This document shows, one piece after another, positions 25,739 to 33,640 of a stretch of 64,000 nt of DNA (its first letter is position 1; every line of letters starts with the position of its first letter). The stretch is from Bacillota bacterium (GTDB lineage: Bacteria; Bacillota; Clostridia; Christensenellales; Aristaeellaceae). The notes beneath the pieces are model-generated. The model searched no databases. It was not told the DNA's origin and was given only the letters and a program-made list of their open reading frames with translations. Made by a program: the position numbers and the translations under genes. The stretch is taken from assembly GCA_023416585.1 (NCBI GenBank), contig JAEZHM010000091.1, positions 62,001 through 126,000 of the forward strand, in the 5' to 3' direction.

Positions 25739-27829
25739 TTGGATAATGGATTTTCAAATGAACCAATGCTTGACATATTCATATATGAGACCACACAAAA
25801 CGTAGAACAGCTCGAGAAATTGATACTGGCAAGCGAAGAATCCGGAGGCTTTTCATCTGAAACAGTCAATGAAATCTTCAGGATCATGCACACCATCAAG
25901 GGCTCTTCCGCCATGATGCTTTTTAACAGCCTGGCGTCGCTGGCGCATGCTGTGGAAGACCTCTTCTATTACATACGCGAAGAGAAGCCTGAGCATATCG
26001 ACCATGCGGCTCTTTCGGACCTCGTTCTGGAGGGCGTAGACTTTATCAAGCTGGAACTGGAGAAGGTAAAAAATGCGGATGGACTGGATGGCGATCCTTC
26101 CGGTCTGGTTGAAAACATCAAAGGGTTTCTATCTTCCATCAAGGGGGAAGAGCATCCTGCGCAGGTAAAAGCAGAAAAGAAGGAGGAAGCCCTCGTCCCC
26201 GGTCCCGCACCGCAGCAGAACTATCTTTCTTCCAAAAAGGATGCAAGCGCTTTAAGCCTAAGAGGGTATGAGGCAGTCTTCTATTTTGAGGAAGGCTGCG
26301 AAATGGAAAATATCAGGGCATATGCCATAGTACAAAGCATCAAGGAGATTTCGGAGGATTTCCTCTACTATCCTGAGGATATCCTGGAAAACAACGACAG
26401 TGTGCAGACCATTCGGGATCAGGGTTTCAAGGTAAGGCTAAAGACCGACAAGGGCCTTACGGAACTGCATGAATTCTTTATGAATACCCCGTTTGTCCGC
26501 GACATTGAACTTACCGAATTGAGCAACGATCAGGCGTCCGAATCGTTTGCGGAACCTGAAAAGAAAACTGGGAAAGAGCCATCAGCGCAGACGCCCAAAG
26601 AGTCCCAGCATGAGCAGGAGCAGGCAGAGCACGGACAGGCGGAGAGAAAGAATTCCCATCAGCAGCAGAACATCATCAGCGTCGATGTGGCGAAGCTGGA
26701 TATACTTATGGATCTGATGGGTGAAATGGTGATCGCCGAAGCGATGGTCACCCAGAATCCCGAGCTTAAAAACCTGCAGCTGAACAGCTTTTATAAGGCG
26801 GCGCGCCAGCTTAGGAAGATCACCGGGGAAATGCAGGATATGGTGATGTCCATCCGGATGGTACCCCTGTCGGCAACTTTCCACAAGATGCACCGCATTG
26901 TAAGGGATATGGGCAGGAAGCTGAACAAGGAAGTGCAATTGACGCTGATCGGGGAAGGAACCGAGGTGGACAAGAACATTATCGAGCATATATCCGACCC
27001 GCTGATGCATCTTGTGCGAAATGCCGTTGACCATGGCATTGAATCACCCGATGCAAGGACCATCGCCGGAAAGGCACGGGCCGGGCAGGTTACACTGGAG
27101 GCAAAAAATGCCGGCAGCGATGTCATAGTAACCGTCAGGGATGACGGGAAAGGGCTTGACAAGGATAAGATACTGGCAAAGGCCGCGTCGCATGGCTTGC
27201 TCACCAAATCGAAAAACGAAATGCTTGATAGGGAAATTTACAACCTGATTTTCCTTCCCGGCTTTTCCACCAATGAAAACGTGACGGAATTTTCCGGCCG
27301 AGGCGTAGGTATGGACGTTGTTGTCAAGAATCTGGAAACGATCGGCGGCTCGGTATCCATAGACAGTGTGCAGGGGTCAGGTACGGTCACCACACTGAAA
27401 ATACCGCTTACGCTGGCAATCATCGACGGTATGAATATCAGGGTGGGCAACGCCAAGTACACGCTCCCCACCACCTCCATTCAGGAAACCTTCCAGGCTA
27501 AGGAAAAGGATATCGTGCAGGATCCCGACGGCAATGAAATGATTATGGTCCGTGGGGAGTGCTATCCCATTCTCCGCCTGCACAAGGTGTATGCAGTGAA
27601 AACAGATATCACTGACCTTACCCGCGGGATCATGCTAATGGTGGAGCAGGATGGCAGAAGCATGTGCCTTTTCGCCGACGAGCTGCTGGGCCAGCATCAG
27701 GTGGTGGTCAAGGCGCTGCCGAACTATATTAAAAACACGAAAAAGGTGGATGGTCTGGCAGGCTGCACACTTCTGGGAGATGGCAGCATAAGCTTGATCC
27801 TGAACATCGGTGGCCTGATCAACATGTGA
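25739..27829 (+). CDS. cheA: Chemotaxis histidine kinase CheA
   Basis: 696 residues: Hpt domain (about 5-105) with phospho-acceptor His51 in IMHTIKGSSAM, a P2-like domain (about 170-285), a Gln/Glu/His-rich linker, dimerisation helices, HATPase (HLVRNAVDHGIE, VRDDGKGLD, FSGRGVGMDVV) and a C-terminal CheW-like P5 domain from about 565. It phosphorylates CheY/CheB in response to receptors. The start is a TTG preceded by AAAAGGGGGAAG; no in-frame ATG lies close. A weak sigma-28-like element (TTGA, 15 bp, GACGATAT at 25566-25592) overlaps the end of the preceding gene. Confidence 0.93.
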   Translation: MDNGFSNEPMLDIFIYETTQNVEQLEKLILASEESGGFSSETVNEIFRIMHTIKGSSAMMLFNSLASLAHAVEDLFYYIREEKPEHIDHAALSDLVLEGVDFIKLELEKVKNADGLDGDPSGLVENIKGFLSSIKGEEHPAQVKAEKKEEALVPGPAPQQNYLSSKKDASALSLRGYEAVFYFEEGCEMENIRAYAIVQSIKEISEDFLYYPEDILENNDSVQTIRDQGFKVRLKTDKGLTELHEFFMNTPFVRDIELTELSNDQASESFAEPEKKTGKEPSAQTPKESQHEQEQAEHGQAERKNSHQQQNIISVDVAKLDILMDLMGEMVIAEAMVTQNPELKNLQLNSFYKAARQLRKITGEMQDMVMSIRMVPLSATFHKMHRIVRDMGRKLNKEVQLTLIGEGTEVDKNIIEHISDPLMHLVRNAVDHGIESPDARTIAGKARAGQVTLEAKNAGSDVIVTVRDDGKGLDKDKILAKAASHGLLTKSKNEMLDREIYNLIFLPGFSTNENVTEFSGRGVGMDVVVKNLETIGGSVSIDSVQGSGTVTTLKIPLTLAIIDGMNIRVGNAKYTLPTTSIQETFQAKEKDIVQDPDGNEMIMVRGECYPILRLHKVYAVKTDITDLTRGIMLMVEQDGRSMCLFADELLGQHQVVVKALPNYIKNTKKVDGLAGCTLLGDGSISLILNIGGLINM

Positions 27830-27874
27830 ATTTCCATATTTATTCTTAGCATCATTACAAAGGAGGATAACAAG

Positions 27875-28369
27875 ATGGCGCAGGCTGATGTATTGAACTT
27901 AGTAGAGCAGGATGAAGATACGCTCAAGGGGAAATACCTGATTTTTTCCATGGGGAACGAACTGTACGGTATGGAGATCAGATATATTACCGAGATTATC
28001 GGGATCCAGCCGATCACCGAAGTTCCCGAAATGCCGGAGTATGTGAAGGGAATCACCAACCTTCGGGGAAAGATCATCCCCGTCATGGACGCAAGGCTCC
28101 GTTTCAAGAAGCAAGTGCGGGAATATGATGACAGAACCTGTATCATTGTGATCGATACCGACGATGTTTCTATCGGCCTGATCGTGGACAGCGTCTCGGA
28201 AGTGATTGCCTTGCGGGATGAGGATATCGCCCCACCGCCGGAAATCAACAAGGGCGGTCACAGGTATATCAAAGGGATTGGGAAAGCGGGCGGCAGCGTG
28301 AAACTGCTGCTGGACTGCCAGAGGCTTTTGGCGGATGAGGCGCTGGATACACTGCGCGCCATGTCTTGA
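27875..28369 (+). CDS. cheW: Chemotaxis coupling protein CheW
   Basis: 164 residues forming a single CheW domain: LIFSMGNELYGMEIRYITEI at the start, VKGITNLRGKIIPVMDARL in the middle, and the IGLIVDSVSEV strand later. It bridges receptors and CheA at the membrane array. AAAGGAGG precedes the ATG. It lies 45 bp after cheA and before cheR. Confidence 0.93.
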   Translation: MAQADVLNLVEQDEDTLKGKYLIFSMGNELYGMEIRYITEIIGIQPITEVPEMPEYVKGITNLRGKIIPVMDARLRFKKQVREYDDRTCIIVIDTDDVSIGLIVDSVSEVIALRDEDIAPPPEINKGGHRYIKGIGKAGGSVKLLLDCQRLLADEALDTLRAMS

Positions 28370-28459
28370 TGGCTTTTTATCATTTTGGCCAGATCGAAAG
28401 AAGAAAGGCTTGAAGGAGAGTCTTATAGGCCCTCCTTCTCCTTTAAGGCGGGAGAACCG

Positions 28460-29275
28460 ATGGTAGCAATCAAGGAACAGGAGTTCAGGCAGTTTGCCGA
28501 TTATATCAAAGACAATTACGGCATCCATTTCAAAAATGAGAAAAAGGCGCTGGTGGCCGGAAGGTTGAATCATGTGCTATCAAGCATGAATATGAACAGC
28601 CTGACGGAGTACCTGCAGTATGTGACGGCGGATAAAACAGGTCAGGCGGCATCCCAGATGCTTGATAAGCTTACCACGAACTATACCTTCTTTATGAGGG
28701 AATCGGTGCACTTTCAGTTTTTTAACGATAAGGTGCTGCCCTATCTTCAAAAGACGGTGAAGAACAAGGATTTGCGCATCTGGAGCGCGGCTTGCTCCAC
28801 CGGGGAAGAGCCCTATACGCTGGCTATGATCATGGATGAGTTTTTCGGCCTTGAAAAAGCGGCATGGGATACGAAAGTTCTGGCCACCGACATTTCTTCC
28901 GGCGTGCTGTCCGTCGCTCGGGCCGGAGTTTACGGCAAGGAGAAAGTAGCTGAGCTGCCTGCGCTGTGGCGGCAGAAGTATTTCAAGGAATATGACGCCG
29001 AAAATTATATACTTTCCGACAAGTTAAGGGATGAGGTGATCTTCGGAAATCTGAACCTGATGGATTCCGTATTTCCCTTCAAACGGAAAATGCATGTCAT
29101 ATTTTGTAGAAACGTAATGATTTATTTTGACAATGACACAAAAGATAAACTGGTTCAGCGGCTTTATGATGTTACTGAGCCCGGAGGCTTTTTGTTTATA
29201 GGGCATTCGGAGGGGCTGAACCGTGAGACGACAAAGTACAAATATGTAATGCCCGCCGTATATCGAAAGGAGTAG
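28460..29275 (+). CDS. cheR: Chemotaxis protein methyltransferase CheR
   Basis: 271 residues: an N-terminal helical domain, then a SAM-binding domain with IWSAACSTGEEPYTLAM, VLATDISSGVL, and IFCRNVMIYFD, all typical of CheR. It methylates glutamates on the receptor signalling helices for adaptation. The ATG at 28460 (MVAIKEQEF) is preferred because AAGGCGGGAG lies just upstream and the length fits the family; a TTG at 28385 would add an atypical basic N-terminus. It is followed 2 bp later by cheB. Confidence 0.92.
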   Translation: MVAIKEQEFRQFADYIKDNYGIHFKNEKKALVAGRLNHVLSSMNMNSLTEYLQYVTADKTGQAASQMLDKLTTNYTFFMRESVHFQFFNDKVLPYLQKTVKNKDLRIWSAACSTGEEPYTLAMIMDEFFGLEKAAWDTKVLATDISSGVLSVARAGVYGKEKVAELPALWRQKYFKEYDAENYILSDKLRDEVIFGNLNLMDSVFPFKRKMHVIFCRNVMIYFDNDTKDKLVQRLYDVTEPGGFLFIGHSEGLNRETTKYKYVMPAVYRKE

Positions 29276-29277
29276 GC

Positions 29278-30300
29278 ATGCTGGAAAATCAAAAGAAGAT
29301 CAGGGTACTTGTCGTTGATGATAGCAGGGTATCGCGTGAATTGATCGCCAGGGGCGTATCATCCGATCCTCAGATAGAGGTGGCCGCCGTAGCGGGCGAT
29401 CCCTTTGAGGCCAGGGACAAGATTATTGAGACGCGCCCCGATGTTATCACCTGTGATGTGGAAATGCCTAAAATGAATGGCATCGAATTTATAAGAAGGC
29501 TTTTGCCGCAATACTTTATTCCAGTCATTATGGTTAGCGCTGTAAGCCAAGTGGTATTTGAGGCCATGGAGGCGGGCGCCGTCGATTTTGTGGTAAAACC
29601 GGATCAATCCCCTAAGGGAGCAGAAACATTTATGCGCGATCTGATTCAAAAAATCAAAACCGCATCAACCGTCAAGGAGCCGCAGCGCAGGCCTGAAAGG
29701 ACAAATGTTACTGGAAATATGTCCCATGACGCAAGCTGCCTTATTGCCATCGGTGCATCCACCGGGGGTACAGAAGCAATTTACAGTATTTTGAGCTCGC
29801 TTCCGCCTACGGTCCCGGGAATTGTAATCGTTCAGCATATCCCGCCGGTTTTTTCGAAAATGTTTGCAGAAAGGCTCGATAATCAAACGGCGCTGCATGT
29901 CAAGGAAGCGGAGACGGGAGATTATGTGGACCCTGGAAAGGTTCTTGTCGCGCCTGGGGATAAGCATATGCGGGTCAAAAAAGTGGGAAAGCGGTACCAG
30001 GTGGAGTGCTTCCAAGGGGAGAAGGTCAACGGTCACTGCCCCTCGGTAGACGTGTTATTTGATTCTGTTGCCAAAGCGGCAGGCGGATGCGCCGTCGGGA
30101 TTTTACTGACAGGCATGGGCTATGACGGTGCAAAGGGGCTTCTTGCCATGCGCCGCCAGGGTGCAAGAACCATCGGGCAGGACGAAAAGACGTCTGTGGT
30201 GTACGGCATGCCCAAGGTGGCCTATGACCTGGGGGCTGTGGAGACACAAGCGGCACTGGGGCAAATTCCCCAGGTGCTATCGAAGATTCTTAGCAGGTGA
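29278..30300 (+). CDS. cheB: Chemotaxis response regulator methylesterase CheB
   Basis: 340 residues: an N-terminal receiver (acidic pocket VVDDS, phospho-acceptor Asp60 in CDVEMPKMNG, Lys in VVKPD) and a C-terminal methylesterase with the catalytic triad Ser161 (GASTGG), His187 (QHIPP) and Asp283 (GMGYDG). It removes receptor methyl groups and can deamidate receptors. AAGGAG precedes the ATG, 2 bp after cheR. Confidence 0.94.
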   Translation: MLENQKKIRVLVVDDSRVSRELIARGVSSDPQIEVAAVAGDPFEARDKIIETRPDVITCDVEMPKMNGIEFIRRLLPQYFIPVIMVSAVSQVVFEAMEAGAVDFVVKPDQSPKGAETFMRDLIQKIKTASTVKEPQRRPERTNVTGNMSHDASCLIAIGASTGGTEAIYSILSSLPPTVPGIVIVQHIPPVFSKMFAERLDNQTALHVKEAETGDYVDPGKVLVAPGDKHMRVKKVGKRYQVECFQGEKVNGHCPSVDVLFDSVAKAAGGCAVGILLTGMGYDGAKGLLAMRRQGARTIGQDEKTSVVYGMPKVAYDLGAVETQAALGQIPQVLSKILSR

Positions 30301-30305
30301 CGGCG

Positions 30306-30776
30306 ATGGAACTTGTAGTTGGAATGGGAGAATACCTCGTCACCGACAGGGAAGAAGATATTGTACGCACTTTCGCCTTGGCCTCCTGTGTTGCGGTTAC
30401 AGCTTACAGCCCGGCAAGAAAGGCAGCGGGCATGATCCATGTGGTTCTTCCGGCGCCCATGGACTTAAGGGACAGTTTTGAGAGACCGAGTTATTTTGCG
30501 GAAACGGGCATCCCTTTGATGATCAACGCCATGTGCCGGAAATTCGGCTTGAAGAAGGAAGAACTCTATATCCATATGTATGGCGGGGCTGACTCGGTTC
30601 TCCCGCAGGATATTTACAACATTGGGAAAAAGAACATTGATGCCGTGAAGCATGCGCTGCTCGTAATGGGCCTTACGATCCGCAAGGCTGATTTGCGGGG
30701 AAGCGATAGCAGGACCATCACCATGTACGTGAATACCGGATCTGTGGATGTCTACCGGCAGCCGATTATGTTGTAA
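30306..30776 (+). CDS. cheD: Chemoreceptor glutamine deamidase CheD
   Basis: 156 residues of the CheD family. The catalytic cysteine and histidine are seen as Cys28 in ASCVAV and His45 in GMIHVVLP. In family members CheD deamidates receptors and often binds CheC, but no cheC is present here. The ATG at 30306 has AGGTG upstream; a GTG at 30297 would overlap the cheB stop and lacks a site. Its residues TFALASC differ slightly from the usual TLGLGSC. Confidence 0.9.
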   Translation: MELVVGMGEYLVTDREEDIVRTFALASCVAVTAYSPARKAAGMIHVVLPAPMDLRDSFERPSYFAETGIPLMINAMCRKFGLKKEELYIHMYGGADSVLPQDIYNIGKKNIDAVKHALLVMGLTIRKADLRGSDSRTITMYVNTGSVDVYRQPIML

Positions 30777-30828
30777 ATAAATGATTTTATTGCTTCATAA
30801 CTTGTAGGTATCATACAGGGTGATATTC

Positions 30829-30990
30829 ATGGCCGCTACGCTGATCTGTATCGGTGACGGCGTGATCATTACCGGCCAGGCAGGGTCTGTTCTGTATAAC
30901 AATGCTTCCGGTGAGATACTTACAGGCTGGAGCAATATAGAGGCTGCCGGTAAACTTTTTGATGATATTTTTCCCCTGGTTTGTGGCTAA
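30829..30990 (+). pseudogene. PAS-domain fragment (probable gene remnant)
   Basis: An isolated 53-residue frame whose sequence (DGVIITGQAGSVLYNNASGE, then ILTGW and GKLFDDIFPL) is the first half of a PAS domain, as found at the N-terminus of sensor kinases or diguanylate cyclases. The frame stops where the second half of the fold should begin, and no continuing homology was seen in the next 57 bp before the receiver gene. It lacks a strong ribosome site. Best read as what remains of a sensor gene after deletion. Confidence 0.6.
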
Positions 30991-31047
30991 GGGTTATTGC
31001 ATGAAGAGGATGGATCTGTTGAGCGGCCGTTACAAGGAGGTTGACAA

Positions 31048-31638
31048 GTGAAAATACTGATTGTGGAGGATGATCTGGTAAGCAGGAACTTTTTGAGCAA
31101 GATTCTGGAGAAATATGGAGAATGTGATCAAGTCATTGACGGTATGGAGACGATTGACGATTTTTTAATGGCGCTGAAGGATAAAGTACCATACCAGTTA
31201 ATATGTCTTGATATTATGATGCCTAAGGTGGACGGCGTGAAAACGCTTAGGGAAATCAGTAATCATGAGAAAGCATTAAAATCGAATACGAATTTCCGTG
31301 AAAAAGGGAAAAATACTGCAAAACGGAGTATGCAAGAAAAGGAATTGTCTCCTACAATACTAAATGAGACAATACAAATGGCAGAGGGCTATTTCCAAAG
31401 TGTATGTGCGATACCAGACTATCAGCTGGAAGTGACCATGAAAACCGGTACGACCATTCATTTCGACTTTCGTTCCAGGCTGAATACTGCGCGCTTCGGT
31501 ATGCTTCGGGATGAGGAGCTATTTGGCAGCGTAAAAACGGACGGAGACTACCTGACCTTCAACAAGGTCGGCCGGATGCCGGTTAAAATCACCGCCTCCG
31601 AGTTTATGGATCTTGTTCTGATCGACCGGGGGAAGTGA
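31048..31638 (+). CDS. Truncated receiver fused to a DUF2442-like domain
   Basis: 196 residues. Residues 1-75 are the first half of a CheY-like receiver, with acidic pocket IVEDD and phospho-acceptor Asp in CLDIMMPKVDG near position 53. The second half, which should carry the switch Thr/Ser and the Lys before the last helix, is missing. A hydrophilic linker (about 75-105) leads to a C-terminal region (YQLEVTMKTGTTIHFDF, LRDEELFGSVK) that resembles DUF2442. The GTG has AAGGAGG at an ideal distance, so translation is likely. It is the only stand-alone receiver in the island and could act as an atypical response element, or be a fusion formed by deletion. Confidence 0.65.
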   Translation: MKILIVEDDLVSRNFLSKILEKYGECDQVIDGMETIDDFLMALKDKVPYQLICLDIMMPKVDGVKTLREISNHEKALKSNTNFREKGKNTAKRSMQEKELSPTILNETIQMAEGYFQSVCAIPDYQLEVTMKTGTTIHFDFRSRLNTARFGMLRDEELFGSVKTDGDYLTFNKVGRMPVKITASEFMDLVLIDRGK

Positions 31639-31804
31639 GCACATTCAATAAAGTCAAGCTATTTCGGCTTTGAAAAATAGTCAATGACCATTATGGGGGA
31701 GATAATGAAAGAAAATAGATGATGGATATTTCTGTTTACGGTCTAGTGTGGGGTACATATACTGAATGGTATTATATTATATAATTAAAGGGAGTATTTA
31801 ATGT

Positions 31805-33607
31805 ATGCAAAAGAGTTTAAATGGAATGAGGATTTCGAAAAAGCTAACGGTTGCCTTTACCATTATCATCTGCATTACTTTAGTGGTGAGCATTATCGGC
31901 ATAATTGATATATTCAGCATTAAGAACGCAGATTCAATGCTTTACCAGGAATATACTTTGGGACTGCAGTACGCTGGTGATGCAGCCGTCATATTACAAC
32001 AATTGCGATATGATGTTCTAAAGATTGATAAACTTATGACTGGTGGCAGCACTCAAGATGAAGTCGATAAACTTGTGACTACGGCCCGTAATGAGATGAC
32101 AAGTGTCAGTAATGCATTAAAAAAATGCGAGAGTGTTCTTGTTTCAAAGGAACTTCGCGATTTATTGGCTAGTATTGATGGTCAGTGGTCACAATACATC
32201 ACTTTGGCGAATCAAAATCTTGATTATGCTAGCAAATATGACCTTAATAGCTTTGTAAGTAATGCAGGCACTATGGGAAATCTGGGTATTGAATTTAGAG
32301 ATAACTGCCTCAGCTTATTCTCAAAACTGTCTCAAAAAGCTTTCGAGATTTCAGTCAGCAATGCAAACCTGGCTACAGTCGGTTTCATTGTAATGGTATT
32401 AGCCACCGTCGTTGGTATTGCTATATCTGCGTTATTGGGCAAAATTCTCACAAACAATCTTAGCTATCCAATTAACAAGGTAGCCTTGATTGCTGAGAAG
32501 ATCTCCGAAGGAGATATCCATATAGAAAAGATTCTTGAACAAAAGGATTATGAGATAAAACTGCGTAAGGATGAAGTCGGAGCATTGGCTTTATCTTTTG
32601 ATAAGCTGATCGCCTATATTACGGGTCACGTAAAGGCAGTTCAGTGCCTTGCCGAACGAGATCTGACAACGAAGATTGATGTAAAGTCTGAAGCTGATGC
32701 GCTTGGAAACAGCCTATCATCCTTTGTTCAGAACCTGAATGAAATGATTGCAACAATCACCTTGGCAACTGAGCAAGTCGGCACCGGTTCCTCCCAAGTG
32801 GCAAGCGGAGCCCAGGCTCTGGCAACCGGATCTACGGAACAGGCTTCCTCTGTGGAAGAATTGAGCGTTTCTATAACAAAGATTGCAGAGCAGGCAGCTG
32901 ATAATTCTGCCAACGTCAAGGTCGCAACCGAGTACGTGGAGCAGGCAGTATCAGGTGTTAATGCCGGAAATCAGCATATGAAGCAACTGACGGAATCAAT
33001 GGAGAAAATTGGTTCCGCCTCCACTCAGATTGCCAATATAACCAAGGTGATAGAGGATATCGCGTTCCAGACCAACATCCTTGCACTGAATGCCGCCATC
33101 GAAGCTGCACGCGCTGGAAACGCAGGCAAAGGCTTTGCTGTGGTGGCTGATGAAGTGCGCAATCTTGCTGGCAAGTCGGCAGAAGCGGCGAAGCAGACTG
33201 CAGATCTGATCCGGCGCTCGGTAGATACCGTGGCAGAAGGTAACCAGATCTCTTCGCAGACCGCACAGATACTGCAGAATGTAGAAGAAAAGGCGAAACT
33301 TGTCAACGAGAGCATCGTGAAGATCCATCAGGCATCTTCCGAACAGGCTGTCGCCATTGAACAGATAAAGCAGGGGCTTACCCAGGTTTCCTCTGTTGTG
33401 CAGACGAACGCTGCCACCGCGGAAGAAAACTCCGCAACAAGCGAAGAAATGTCCGCCCAGGCTGCCATGTTACGGCAGGAAGTTGGGAAGTTCAAGCTGG
33501 ATGCCGGATATGAGAAAGACAGCATTTCTTCCATTCCTCTGCTTAAGAATCCGTCTGTGTTAAAAAAGCCGGGGTTGAAAGCCGCTTCTGCTTTGGGAAA
33601 GTACTAA
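31805..33607 (+). CDS. Methyl-accepting chemotaxis protein 1 (4HB-type sensor)
   Basis: 600 residues. Membrane spans at about 18-40 and 195-217 enclose a helical four-helix-bundle-like sensor. A HAMP region follows to about residue 320, and the coiled-coil signalling domain has the hairpin tip IEDIAFQTNILALNAAIEAA. Predicted methylation-helix pairs (GSTEQASSVEEL, ATAEENSATSEEM) flank it. The tail ends SALGKY after a flexible linker, shared with two other receptors here. AAAGGGAG precedes the ATG at 31805; an out-of-frame ATG at 31801 is ignored. TATAAT lies at 31780. Confidence 0.92.
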   Translation: MQKSLNGMRISKKLTVAFTIIICITLVVSIIGIIDIFSIKNADSMLYQEYTLGLQYAGDAAVILQQLRYDVLKIDKLMTGGSTQDEVDKLVTTARNEMTSVSNALKKCESVLVSKELRDLLASIDGQWSQYITLANQNLDYASKYDLNSFVSNAGTMGNLGIEFRDNCLSLFSKLSQKAFEISVSNANLATVGFIVMVLATVVGIAISALLGKILTNNLSYPINKVALIAEKISEGDIHIEKILEQKDYEIKLRKDEVGALALSFDKLIAYITGHVKAVQCLAERDLTTKIDVKSEADALGNSLSSFVQNLNEMIATITLATEQVGTGSSQVASGAQALATGSTEQASSVEELSVSITKIAEQAADNSANVKVATEYVEQAVSGVNAGNQHMKQLTESMEKIGSASTQIANITKVIEDIAFQTNILALNAAIEAARAGNAGKGFAVVADEVRNLAGKSAEAAKQTADLIRRSVDTVAEGNQISSQTAQILQNVEEKAKLVNESIVKIHQASSEQAVAIEQIKQGLTQVSSVVQTNAATAEENSATSEEMSAQAAMLRQEVGKFKLDAGYEKDSISSIPLLKNPSVLKKPGLKAASALGKY

Positions 33608-33640
33608 GTTGATAAACTATGATATCAGGGAGAGAATGAT

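Noticed and set aside
31048..31638. Frameshift in a normal CheY-like gene
   Set aside because: I saw no missing receiver half in the neighbouring frames, and the frame runs into a different domain, so a fusion is more likely than a simple frameshift.
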